This document shows positions 11,012-21,647 of a stretch of DNA of 42,878 nt, piece by piece. Both the position numbers and the translations under genes were made by a program. The notes below the pieces were generated by a model, which saw nothing but the letters and a program-made list of their open reading frames with translations, did no database searches and was not told the DNA's origin. Origin of the DNA: Zygnema cylindricum (taxonomy: Eukaryota > Streptophyta > Zygnematophyceae > Zygnematales > Zygnemataceae); the NCBI GenBank assembly GCA_037447655.1, contig JBBHKE010002283.1:197336-240213 (forward strand), written 5' to 3'. Within the stretch, counting starts at the first letter, position 1. The number at the start of each line of letters is the position of its first letter.

Positions 11012-11271
11012 CTGCGAGTTTAAAATAGAGAATAAAAATAGAACAGCCCAACAGATGAGAATACATTGATTAATGAAAATAAAAGAATTTCGTAAACTCA
11101 AGAGACTAAGCGATGAACCTCGGGTAAAGTGGTGACATTATTAGAAATACAACAAAACCGGTACTACCGGAAAAAAAAAATAAAACCATAAAAAATCAAA
11201 ACCACTTCATAAAATAAAACATGGAGAGAAAATGGTCAGGTTGAGAAGAAAAATCATAATAAAAACCATAA

Positions 11272-11395
11272 AGGAGCAGCAGGAGAGAAAGCGGGGAGGG
11301 AAAGGGAAAGGGTAGGGGTGGGGAGAAGGAGAAGGAGGGGGAGGAGAAGGAGAAGGGGACAGGAGAGGCGAAATGGAAAGAAAAAGAATCTTTTG
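11272..11395 (+). repeat. Purine-rich tract upstream of fucosyltransferase-like copy 2
   Basis: A/G-rich sequence with GGAGAAGGAGAAGG-type words, at the place equivalent to the tract at 2022-2356 in copy 1 but shorter and less regular. Confidence 0.75.
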
Positions 11396-11720
11396 GGAAA
11401 AAGGAGAAAACTACAAATCAATTCACTTTTTCATCAGTTATCATTGTTTATTACTTTTACTATGTATTTATCTCATGAATCCTAACTAATCATATTTGTT
11501 TTGACATATCGTCTTCTTTTCGTCTTTCCTCTTTACTACTAGATAAGTAATAATTGTTTCGACAGTTTCTACATTTCCGTTTTGTGTTTTAAATTTTGTT
11601 CTTTTTTAGGGTTTTCAAAATGATTACTATTCACCTTTGCTTTCTTTGTCAGTACAAAACTCCACATTTGACTTCACTTATGTTTATTTTATTCCAGAAA
11701 CCATTTTCTTGCAAAACATT

Positions 11721-12289
11721 TCTTGAATAATTTTCATTAACAGTTTGTCAGTTTTGGCTGGGTCTTCAAAAGGTTTCTAGTGTTTTCTAAGTACTAAATA
11801 TAATTTTTTCGAGGGTTTTTTTGTGCGTTTTTAGGGTTTCTTGAGAAAGTTTTCAAAGAGTAATTCAGAGTTATTTTACCCTACCAGCTTTTTTATTGGA
11901 GGAAATTTCGAATATTTCACCTTGGATTTTCCTGTTTTAGTGTTCTGACAATGTCACGTGTCACTCCGAGATTGGATTTCGATTCGGCGTCGAATCTTTC
12001 CAAAGCTGGCGACGTGGATCCGAGAGCCGAATCTCTCCGGATAAAAAGGCAATGAGACAAAATGACAATAACGACAATAACGTAATTGGAGATCATTATG
12101 AAAAAATAGAAAGACAAAAAGGGAGAAGTGAAAGTTCTATATTTTTTTTCTGAGTCTTTCCTTTTCCTATTTTTTAGCATAGAGCAAAAGTGCGAACCCT
12201 AAATCTGAGTGCCCATGGTTACGATAGCAAACAATACGAACTCGATAGCAGTATTTTTGGCTGAAAATCATAAAATATAATAAACTACG
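11721..12289. other. Intergenic, possible 5' region of the copy 2 gene
   Basis: T-rich sequence, then a GC-richer patch at about 11940-12040. The missing first exon of the minus-strand gene could lie here or in 11012-11720, but I found no convincing start codon plus donor combination. Confidence 0.35.
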
Positions 12290-12902
12290 CATTAATAGAA
12301 AGCGGACTAGAATGAGCCACGTCAACTCGTCCTAAGCTTACAATTACATATTTTAATTTGAGTAATTTCGCATTAAAACTAATAAAATACTTAACGTTAT
12401 TAATAATGTGAAGTGTACGATACCCCGTAACCCTTGAAAGGTGTATTGTACGGACAATAATCGTACGCACGCTGTATCGCACTTTATTTAACCATGATTT
12501 CGTACGGCAGCAATTCCAACTTCTAAGCGCGAGACTTCCGTCAGTCCGTAAAATGTTAAACCGTCACTATGTCAATATCTGTCCTTGAACCCTCTCCGTC
12601 TCCCTTTTCCCATTCCCTCTTCCTCTCCCTCTTCCCGTTCTTTATCCCTCTCCCTCGCCCTCGCGCTCGCGCTCCTCGACTCCCTCTTCCCCTCACCCAC
12701 CCCGTATCCCTCTCCTTCTCCCTCGACCTCTCTCCCTCTTCCTCTCCCTTTCCCTCCTCTCCCATTCCGTCTCCCTCTCCCTCCCTTTTTTACTCTCCCT
12801 CTCACTGGCCCTCTTTTCCTCTCCCTTCACCTTGCCCTCTCCCTTTGGGCTAAGGGAGTTGAGTGGAGGGAGAGGAAGAAAAGTGAATCATGGATTAATT
12901 TG
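12290..12902. repeat. R1 repeat, copy b, left part
   Basis: Counterpart of the left half of 6838-8285: GAGCCACGTCAA segment, GGTGTATTGTACGG segment, polypyrimidine tract, then GTGAATCATGGATTAATTTG. It is cut after 12902 by element B1 and resumes at 17021. The last five bases, ATTTG (12898-12902), are repeated at 17021-17025. Confidence 0.8.
12590..12845. repeat. Polypyrimidine tract inside R1b
   Basis: CTCCCT-type tract, less pure than the R1a counterpart at 7145-7525. It is followed by a short purine run (about 12861-12882), as in R1a. Confidence 0.85.
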
Positions 12903-13013
12903 TGAAAGGATTTTCAATTGTTGAATCTTTTGTTCACGTAATGTTGGTTCGTATTTAGTGTGGTTTAGATTTGGTCGCGCGTCAGTTCTCGTACTTAGTT
13001 TTGTTCCATTTAG
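12903..13013 (+). repeat. Truncated 5' LTR of B1
   Basis: The first about 110 bp match the start of the 3' LTR at 16309 with few differences; the first bases are TGAAAGGA instead of TGTTAGGA. The match ends abruptly at CCATTTAG, where the R3 sequence begins. Confidence 0.85.
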
Positions 13014-13200
13014 TAGTGTTGGGTATCGGGTAAATTCATATCGCGATAATCTCGATATTCGATATATCGAATATCGATCGAGCAGAATCCTCGATATATC
13101 GTACCGAGACCAACATAAATTATCGCGATATATATCGCGGTGTATAGTATTTTTTAAATTTAATATTTTTATTTTTTTATATAATATGTTATTTTAGCGA
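13014..13200 (+). mobile_element. TATCG-rich MITE-like insert (family R3, copy b)
   Basis: Starts TAGTGTTGGGTATCGG and continues with CGATATTCGATATATCG-type palindromic words and ATATATCGCGG. Same family as 6196-6338. The right border is unclear and the B LTR does not resume after it. Confidence 0.5.
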
Positions 13201-13331
13201 AAAAGTCAAATTGTCTAATGTGCCTGTCTGCCTGTTTCTTTCTGTCTATGGCGGCAGCCATGGTGACTCTCTCTCTCTCTTCACTCTAGATTCTAAATTA
13301 AGAAGTGAATATTAATTAATTTTTTTCAACA

Positions 13332-14500
13332 GCGTCTCCAACTGTTCTCCCACCCAAGAAGGACTCATTCAGAAAAACGGTAGACTTTTAAATGTTTGGA
13401 GACTACCGGATGCTCAACAGGTCAACCGTACCTGACAGATACCCAATGCCAACCCAGGAAGAGATTTCCGCCTCGCTGACCGGGGCCACCATTTATTCCA
13501 CGTTAGATATAAAAAATGAGTTCCACCAGATCGCGATGGAGCCAAAGCACCGAGAAAGAACAACGTTTTCAGCAGGGTCACACTTGTATGAATGGCTCTA
13601 CATGCCATTCGGGCTAAAGAATTCACTAGCCAAATTCCACCGTGCCATGGACGAGGCACTCCGAGGAATCGACTGTGCACGGTGCTATATCAACGATGTT
13701 ATTATCTTCTCAAAGACTTTCGAGAAACACTTCTAGCACCTACAGATTGTGCTCCGAGCCCTCCAAGCAGTGCGCTTGAAATGTCACGCGGGTAAGGGTT
13801 TGGCGTGCAAAAAATTATTTACCTAGGACATAAAGTTACACTCGCGACAGTTAGTCCCCATATGATCAAAGTGGTAATCCTTGATGCCCTTCCCCCTATT
13901 CAAGACCTCTTTGCACTCCGCAAGTTTTTAGGCCTGGCAAACTACTATCGGAGGTTCATCCTTGAATTTAGCATTCACGCTCAGCCTTTGAACCAGTTGT
14001 TCCGGAAGGACCAAAGTGGCACTTGACAGAGAAGCAACATATTTCTTTCCAGTTTCTGAAGGATTCCCTTAAGCAACACAGGGTGCTCGAGATGGCCAAT
14101 AATCACAGGTCGTTCCTCCTTTACACTGATTGTAGCCGGTTTGGATTGGGAGTTGTTTTAGCACTACTGGATGATGCGGGGGCAGAATATGTGGTCGCTT
14201 ATGCAAGTAGAAGTAAGAACCGAGCGGAGGGGAATTATAGCAGCTACCACGGGAAATTACTCGTAGCTGGTTAGGCCACCCAACATTTCAGACCATATCT
14301 TTACGGAGTTCACTTCACTCTGATTACACATCACCAACCTCTTAAGTGGATTATGGAGAACACTAAGCTAACTGGCAAGCTTGCCTGATGGGTGCTAATT
14401 TTGCAACAATATGATTTTGACATAATCCACCAGGCCAGAGAAATCTAGGGGAATGCCGACGGAATTAGCAGAAATCTTGACCCTTCCACCTGAGATTCTA
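13332..14500 (+). pseudogene. Ty3/gypsy reverse transcriptase and RNase H remnant
   Basis: Begins near SPTVLPPKK, continues through RT with MFGDYRMLNRSTVPDRYPMP, STLDI and MPFGLKN, then the active-site box YINDVIIFSK. The family has YxDD, so the first catalytic Asp of the pair is Asn here and the enzyme would be dead even without the stops. The thumb/connection (FLGLANYYRRFI) and RNase H (YTDCSRFGLGVV, YASRS) follow, ending near GNADGISRN. Several in-frame stops (for example near 13390, 13735 and 14274) and at least two frame changes interrupt it. No integrase follows. It differs clearly from the gypsy remnant at 2879-4685, which covers the complementary part of pol. Confidence 0.82.
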
Positions 14501-14930
14501 CCAAGGCCCTGTCATGCCGTAAGACGTTGGCGGGTATTATTGATCCAACTCATACTAATTGTGTCTTTGTGATGTAACAGGTTTGTACGGTAGCATACGG
14601 CTTGAAGTACGGGCAGGATAGAAACTTGATTATGTACTCATGTATGGTATGGAGTGAACGCTGTACGGAACCCACATGGAATTGGGCTGCGGTACGGCAT
14701 TGGATGTTCATAACTCAACGGCTCCAAACGTGACAAATGTCAAAGTCATGGACCCTCGGAGGTTCATGCATTTATTTTTGCTTAGCTTAGGGAGGGTTTT
14801 TATCCTCGAGGTGTAGATGTAAGGCATCCCGAGGCGGCCAGGCAGCGGCCGTCTCTAGAACTGGCAGCGTTTGAGCATAGAAACCTGCACGCTCAGAGAC
14901 ACATAGAAATTAGTGTAGCTGTACGGTTAG
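14501..14930. other. Non-coding interior of B1
   Basis: Lies between the RNase H remnant and the antisense D LTR. It has TGTAACAG at about 14573, the same eight bases that begin the gypsy LTR at 4728, but no matching LTR end was found. Otherwise nothing recognised. Confidence 0.4.
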
Positions 14931-16101
14931 TGAAACTCTGAGACCTCCATTGGCCCTTAGAGTAGGCAGATCCAAAGAAGCTAATCTAGATAGTGCCGAC
15001 TCTTAACTTGATATAAACCCAAATGACTGACCCCTTGACAGTCAGAACCCCAATATAGCTTCACCCCTGTGAAATAAGACTTTCTGTGTGTTTAGTTCCA
15101 CCACAGAATGCAAAGTTAGAATATGAGATTTGGACACATTCACCCACTTTGAATTTCTCTTAGAAATGCAGCCACCTTGGCAGACAAAAAATCTGACAAC
15201 TACACCGCTGTGTAGCCTAGACTCCCCTGAATCCGCAGCAAAAAGAATCAGTGAAAATGGTCAAATAAATTGATATTTATGGCTGGCCAAAGTTTTCCAT
15301 TTATACAAGGTGCTCTCTGGGAGAGGGAGCTACCTACCCAAAATTTTCTAAGTCTTATTCCCCCTCTTAAACTCTATCTACTGAAGTACGGCACCAACCA
15401 AATTAGTGTGTCGTACAGAAAAGTACATGTGGCGGTGTACTTTCTATACGGTCATTGTACAACGTGGCCAAAATGTCGACACGTGTCAAATCAAGATTTA
15501 TTCCCGTAATCTCCGGATTTCCCGTAATCCAATGTTTTCACGCCACGTGTCATCTAACATGGCAAAGACCGTAAAATGCCAAAAGTACCTCTTCCGTGAT
15601 CGCGGCGCCTATCGCGGGCGTCCGATAAAAACCGGCTTTAAACCTAGCTGTTGAAATTCGACGCGCGGTATTTGTTTCGCTATCGAAACAAATGCTTGGT
15701 ATCCGTTCAGTCCCCATATCGTACTCCGTACTAAATCAAACTTTATCTATGCACTAAGTATCTATTCTATGATAAACGAATTAATCCACGTGTAACAATT
15801 TATATATTTATCAAACCCTATATATCGTAATATTAGTCATAGACTTAACAGTTAGAGCTAACGTTTACTGTAACTTGACAGACGGCAAGAACAAGGGTCA
15901 ACTCCTGGGTCCGTCAAGTACCTTTTGGGAAAATCTACCTAATCCACCTTTCTTTGCTAGTGAGCTTTGGCAGCCATGGCTCTAGCTCCCTATCTAGCCT
16001 TTAGTGACTACAATAAGTGTGGGGGCTTGGAGAAGGGAGTCAGGGACAGACTTCCTTTGCTCTTTTTCTATAAAGACCTAGGAAATACTCAAATATCAAC
16101 A
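14931..16101 (-). repeat. Complete family D LTR inside B1, antisense
   Basis: A 1171-bp sequence that is the reverse complement of the D1 LTR at 31623-32793, with the same length and termini (TGTTGATATT start, TTTCA end on the minus strand). No PBS follows it at 14930 and the flanking pentamers (GTTAG and AGGAT) do not match, so it is not a clean solo LTR. It retains the ATG (14950-14948) that lies 20 bases from the end of family D LTRs. Confidence 0.8.
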
Positions 16102-16308
16102 AGGATTAAGCATATTATGATTTAGTGGCATTTTGTGAGAGATTTAGTAAATGCTGGTGAAATTGAGTTCGTTTTTGTGCCAACTGGTGAAAAAGCGACA
16201 TGTTAACAAAGGTTGCTATGTATAATGTCTTTGAAAACAGAAGGCGTACGATAGGATTATTTTGAGTTAGGTCAAGATTTAGTGTAGATTCAACATTGAA
16301 AGGGGGAT
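16102..16308 (+). other. Interior 3' end of B1 with polypurine tract
   Basis: Non-coding; the reverse complement of 31418-31622 in B2. It ends in the polypurine tract TTGAAAGGGGGAT (about 16296-16308) directly before the 3' LTR, which sets the plus-strand polarity of B1. Confidence 0.8.
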
Positions 16309-17020
16309 TGTTAGGATTTTCAATTGTTGAATCTTTAGTTCACGTAATGTTGGTTCGTATTTAGTGTGGTTTAGATTTGGTCGTGCGTTAGTTTGTGTAC
16401 TAAGTTTTGTTCCATTTAGAACTCCGTGCATCGGTACGCGGATTTGGTTTTGTTTTGTTTACTTCGATGTAGTATTTTGTGCGTGTATTTTCACACGTAC
16501 ACGATGAGATTTGATTCAATTTATTTTTATTTCGTTTGACTTCTAGATTAGTAGTTTTAGAAGCTTTGTTTTGGGCGACGTACGTCTAGTATGTTCATTT
16601 TGCGTTAGCTAGGTTGTTCATACAAGACTTTTGTCAATTTCGATTTCTAATAGTTTCATTTTGTTTTGTACCACATTTGCGTCTAAGTACATTTAGACAC
16701 TTTTAAAGTTAGTGTTCTAGATTGTTTCCACGGCAAAGTTAAAAAGCCATCGTGTGAGTTAGATATTATACAACTAGAAAGAAAAATTAAGAGTGAATTA
16801 AAAATCAATCAAAAGTTAATTAAAGAAGAATAAATTAAAAGAAATGTAATGTTTAACGATTGAGTTAATATGAGTTTATTTTATTGAGTATTCAATTTGC
16901 CTCTATCTTGCACTATGAGTTATCAATTTGTTGTAATGTTTGATTTCATTTTAATTTCGCTTGCGCATTGATACATTTAAGTATTTGTGAGCGCGTTCAG
17001 ATTGACTTTTATTCCTATCA
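16309..17020 (+). repeat. 3' LTR of B1
   Basis: 712 bp from TGTTAGGA to TCCTATCA, imperfect 8-bp terminal inversion. Reverse-complement relatives are at 20405-25591 (interrupted) and 34566-35238. It is preceded by a polypurine tract and followed by the TSD ATTTG. Confidence 0.9.
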
Positions 17021-17740
17021 ATTTGTACCTAGTTAATTTGGAGACGAAAATCAAATCCCTCATTACACCCTGGTTTTTGGTGGGTGGAGGGAATGGTAGA
17101 TTGGTGGAGAAACTTGGGGGGAGAGAGAGAAAGTAGGAGAATTAGTGGGTGAGGTATGGTAAATTTCTCTAGTATTTGTTCGTGGAATTTTGGATTGTGT
17201 CGTTAGCAACAATAAAAGAAGCAACAATGAGAGCTTCGGAGACAACATTCTGTCGAACTCAACTATAGTTGATAATAATAAAAAGATTTTTGGTCTATAT
17301 CTTGATGTTAAGTAAAAATATGCATTATTTTTTTTGGCATAAAAAGTCGGTCCTTGTAATTTTTTATAAATAGGAGATCATGGTCTTAGACAATTTAACA
17401 AAGGGAGTACGTCTTAGTAAAAAGAAAGGTGGAACGCAACTAAAAGAAATATATGTTATTTTAGCACGGGCAATGTTCATAAGCAATCTTTTTTGAAAGA
17501 AAGTAAGTGCATAACAAATACAGTACAAAAACACTAACACCTCATAGGAGCCAATGCGGGTAGTGTCACTTAGTGGAAAGAAAAACGTGTTAACTAGAAC
17601 GGATGATTGGTCCAGATGCACTAACCTATACTTTTTAAAACACTAGTACGCATTTACATGATGCACTAACCTATACTTTTTAAAACACTAGTACGCATTT
17701 ACATGTTGCCTGGAGAATTAAAGGCAACCATTTCTATACA
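17021..17740. repeat. R1 repeat, copy b, right part
   Basis: Resumes the R1 match after B1: GGTTTTTGGTGGGTGGAGGG, GGAATTTTGGATT, ACGGTCTTAGACAA-like and CACTTAGTGGAAAGA segments correspond to 7610-8285 in R1a. The match fades at about 17740, just before element E starts. Confidence 0.8.
17615..17704 (+). repeat. 45-bp perfect tandem duplication
   Basis: Two identical 45-bp units (17615-17659 and 17660-17704) starting GATGCACTAACC. R1a has a single diverged counterpart. The identity implies a recent event in an otherwise diverged repeat. Confidence 0.9.
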
Positions 17741-17747
17741 AATTATA

Positions 17748-18500
17748 TGTTACGATTATTGGGAGAATCGGCAGATCAGCCGAAATTATGTTTTGGTTCG
17801 ATGTGAAGAATCGGTCCTCTGCGGATTTGTTGACGTTTGGGTTTGCGTGGCGCGATTCGATTTTGAGATTGGTTTCACGATTTGCATCGGAGCACCTTTG
17901 GTTCGTTTAATGTACGGTGGTTCAGTACAAGCCGGTACCAGTGCATTGTATATTTATGTGTGATGGTTCAGTTTGATTTCGTCTGTTTTGTATTGTCTTG
18001 AACGGCGACTGTATTATTAAGTGCGACATACGCTTCTTGTTTGTTTTAGTGCGTTCTACATGTCTAGTTCGTTTTAGTGCGCGTCACTTTGTTTCGGCGC
18101 TTGAATGTCTTGTGAGGCGCATGTGCGCCAGTGGACTTTGGCGCCCTCGTCTGTTTTTAGTTAGTGGAGTATGTGGTCATGAGTTGTTGGTGTTGAAAAG
18201 GTATGTTAGCGTGTGTTACTATCAGTTTAGAATGCAATCTGTTGAGATGCACCATGTGTCTTAAAGAGTGACACATTAAGATGTAGAGAGAAGAAGACTT
18301 AAGGAAGGAGGGAAGAATTGCAAAAGAGAGAGGTTGTTATTGAGAAAGCTTTTTCTTAATATATTGATATTTGGCCGACATGATATCTTGTGAGTTGTGA
18401 GTGTTATTTATTCGTGAGAATGTTTAGCCAAAGCTTCCGCCGTGAGATTTAAATTTTTATTTGTGAGCATCTCTGTGAGCACTTAAATCGATTCTTAATA
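17748..18500 (+). repeat. 5' LTR of element E
   Basis: 753 bp, starting TGTTACGATTATTGGGAG and ending TTCTTAATA where the right LTR has TTCTTAACA, so the terminal CA has mutated. It matches 35620-36390 along its length with scattered differences. Confidence 0.88.
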
Positions 18501-20404
18501 ATTAGTATCGGCGCAGGTTAGTGCTCCATTTTTCATTTTTCCAGAAAAGATGCTTCAGTTTTTTAGTGGGAAGTAAGAATGAGTTTGAAGGATCTTTTCT
18601 GCCGAATCCCTTGAAGAATCGCAATTCAAATGGTCGGCTCAAAAGTTCCCAGGATGAATTGCTAAATTTTATGAGGGGGAAAGAAAAAAATGAACAGGAG
18701 GAATTAGAATAATGTTTCAGTTTTGAAAGAAGATAAACTTGACGAGGTGGAGATTGAGATCAGAAGACGAAGGAGGATAAAGAAAGGAGAAATCAGATTT
18801 TTTACTTCCTGCTTGAAGTAGAAATGTTTCTCTTTCATGTTGGCCAGGACAAGGATTTCGGAAGTGTTATTTTCTCCTGAAATGCCTTTCTGTGTGCTTT
18901 GGGAGAGTGGATGCCGATTTAGTATGGCATGCAACTTCAAGGTTGAGCTGCAAATAGTTCAAGTCTTGTGACGAAGGAATTTTATCTCGATTTGACAGGA
19001 AATTAGGTAAAAGAATAATCTTAAAAAAGAGAAAATGAGTAAAGAAAAAAGAGATGTAAAGAAGCAGTAAAGGTGACTGAGAAGGTGAAGAGGAAAGTGA
19101 AGAGGTTGCAGAGAAGTCCAATGAGGAGAAATATCGAATTGAAAAGAGTATGGAGATTTGTGTTTGATTGTGGTAAAGGTGCTTCTATGAAAGTAGGTGG
19201 AAGTGCCAAATAGAAATTTTGGAGTTTGGAGGATAGCGAGGTGAAGAATTGCAATGAAGAGGAGTGAAAAGGGGTTGATGAGTGAAAGTGAGGAGAAAAA
19301 GTGAAAGGAAGAAACGAAAACGAAGAGAAATATTTTGTACAGTTAAACTGTACGATTCATTCGTACGGAAAGTGAATGTGCTCACAATTAATGTAGGCGT
19401 TCAATGTGGTGTTTCATTTGTGTTAGTGTAACTGGTATTGTACCGTGTGTACATGAAGTCTCAGTCCCTTTTGACAATAAAATTTTGAGAAGGAAGAGGA
19501 GAAGTTCCGTATTGGAACAAGGTCGGTATTTCGCCGGTTGTTTCCGTCGTTTTCTGACATTGTCAGGCGCCGAACTTTGGTGTGGCAGTTGTGTTCGTTT
19601 GGGGTACTTAGTTAGTACCTTCGTGGTGACACCTTGCAATATTGGCGATGAGTTTAGAAGTACGGAAAAACTGTTCGAGTGTTACAATGAAGCCTAAATT
19701 GGTGCGGCGATTACCTATATTGTTGTGGATTAGTACAATTGTTGTGGAGTATCATTGACGTAGCTGTTTGTACAGTTGCTAATGAAAGAGGAGTTGAAAT
19801 TAAGTTTGATTTGGTGTGACGGTTGCAAGTTCGTGAGGAGATCATTTTCATGCCTCCTGAAATAGATTACGATTACATGAATTGTTGTGGATTAATACAA
19901 ACGGCGTGGAGATTTGTTCATTCAAGCGTATCTGTCATTGAGGAGAAATCATTCCGTACAAGTCGTCAATCGAATGCCTCGTGTACTTTGGAGGATGAAC
20001 AATGCGGGCGGTGACCGCATTGGACGTCCTCATGTATCGTCATGCGAGGAGTTATTATTTGACGACCAAGCAATCTTTTTGTACCTTTTTGGTACGATTG
20101 ATTTGGGGTTCGTCTTTATGTTTGGAGTTTTTTGGATATTAGTTTGCCGGAAATTTTGGCGACTACAGTACTGCACTTTTTGCGTCGTTATATTTTGGTG
20201 GACATGGAATTATCTCAATTCTGTTTATGCAGATTTTTTGGTACTTTATTAGTACCATGTGTACGAGGATTTATATTGATGAAGAAATTATTTGAACAAT
20301 TTCATTATGATGGAGCTTAGGACGCGAAGCTATTATTTTACATTGACGTGGACTTGCGACGTGGATTTCCGATTTTGATTTCAAGATTTCATCATAGATT
20401 ACAC
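18501..20404 (+). other. Left interior of element E, no recognisable gene
   Basis: Two bases after the LTR, TAGTATCGGCGCAGG (18503-18517) could be a primer-binding site: it looks like the complement of a tRNA 3' end if its second base was G. A purine-rich stretch at 18650-19320 follows (GAGGAGAAA-type words), then sequence rich in GTAC. Short open frames (for example 18521-18712, 19404-19697, 19914-20252) show no domain, and I do not call them genes. Confidence 0.55.
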
Positions 20405-20558
20405 TGATAAGAATAAGATTCAATCGGAATGCGCTCACAAATATTTAAATTTCTCAATGCAAAAGCGGATTTAAAATGAAATCAAACATTACAACAAATT
20501 AATAACCCATAGTCCAAGATAGAGACAAATTGAATACTCAATAAAATATACTCATATT
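20405..20558 (-). repeat. 3' LTR of B2, distal piece
   Basis: Reverse complement of the last about 155 bp of the B LTR (compare 16866-17020). It ends at the insertion of element C. The last five bases, ATATT, are the left TSD of C. Confidence 0.85.
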
Positions 20559-21647
20559 TGTTATATTAAAAAGTAAATTCCGCGCGTCAAGACAGTTCGT
20601 GCGTAGTTACTCATTGGATTTAATATAGAAGTTTGAATTGATTCACGGGTTAGGGGAACGAACGTATGGATTTACCTAAACTGACGTAAAAGACTCATTT
20701 AGTGGTGTGAACAAGCATTGAGAAATGGACTGCGGATAACGAAGCGATCCGATGTGGAATAAACGAAATGTTGAAATATGTGCCGCTGGTATGGCGCGAC
20801 TGCGACGCGGAAAAGACAACGCAGTTGCGGTTATTTTGGATATGATCCATATAGACAACGCAGCTGACGTAGCTGCGGATAATATGAACATGATCGGGTA
20901 CGGGACAACACAACTGCAATTGGTATGAATCAAGTCGGCAGACGAAGATTCACAAGAAAATCTAAGTAGCTAAGCAAGTTGACGCCTAGTATGAGGATTT
21001 TGCGGAGAGGTCGGTGTAAATGTTTTGTACAAATGAAGTTTGTCTTTTAGCTAATTAGTTTATTAGTGTAGATTTGTTCATTCTGACATACCTCAAATTG
21101 TTCAGGTATACTCACAATAGTTTAGGTAGATGGTAGATACCGTAAAGCTGGTATGCCTCTGTACATTCAGTTGTGAACTCTGGGAGTATAATTTGTAGAA
21201 CTTAGAGTATTTTGAATTTCACAGCTGAGTTAATCAAAGACGTGGCTGATTGTTTTTCAGCAACTTTGGCCTCTTAGTGTTATCACTCTCATCGTTAAGT
21301 TGATGTGAAACTTTGTGGGTGTATAGTCTAATCTAGAAACTATATGTGTGTGCAGTTTGAGTCTTTTTTGTTGTTTCTATAGAATTCTGTGAGAAGTCTA
21401 CTTGGTTAGTTTGGTAAGCTATTAAATGTTTTTGGGAAACTCTGAAGCTCATATCTTTTGGATGCCTTTGTGGATTGGGCTGTAAATTTCGAAGATTACA
21501 ATGTCTAAGATATACTGCATATTGGTGTAGTTTGAGGAGAGTTTGTTTATTGTGGAGGAATCTGTGTTGTCTGATACACATTTGTTTTGGGGGTAGTTTG
21601 TGGTGCTTCCGAGACTTATCCATGGCTGAAATAGGCTATGGACAACA
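20559..21647 (+). repeat. 5' LTR of element C
   Basis: 1089 bp. The last 815 bp (20833-21647) match the last 815 bp of the 3' LTR without net length change, but the first 274 bp show no similarity to the first 290 bp of the 3' LTR that I can see. An ATG at 21622-21624 lies 26 bases from the LTR end and is in frame with gag. Confidence 0.82.

Larger units (their letters stand above)
9567..11720. repeat. Segmental duplication, copy 2 (gene-bearing)
   Basis: Direct-orientation counterpart of 232-2719. The match starts near GCCATAATTCTAGGTTT and ends near ACCATTTTCTTGCAAAA, opposite the assembly gap of copy 1. No element interrupts this copy, so it is the better template for the ancestral layout. 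Confidence 0.85.
12903..17020 (+). mobile_element. LTR retrotransposon B1 (family B), nested and chimeric
   Basis: Flanked by a perfect 5-bp TSD, ATTTG, at 12898-12902 and 17021-17025. Removing the element restores sequence collinear with R1a near 7575. The 5' LTR is only a remnant (12903-13013), then come a TATCG-rich MITE-like insert, a decayed Ty3/gypsy RT-RNase H segment, a complete family D LTR in antisense (14931-16101), 200 bp of own interior, a polypurine tract and a full 3' LTR (16309-17020). Which superfamily family B itself belongs to is uncertain, since the pol piece may be a foreign insert. Confidence 0.82.

Noticed and set aside
11917-12180. 87-codon minus-strand frame as the first exon of fucosyltransferase-like copy 2
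   Set aside because: It carries no GGxxNQ-like motif, no donor in a useful phase was convincing, and it lies beyond the end of the duplicated block, so copy 1 cannot support it.
14573-14580. TGTAACAG as the start of a second gypsy LTR inside B1
   Set aside because: Only eight bases match the LTR start at 4728; the following sequence does not align and no matching LTR end was found.
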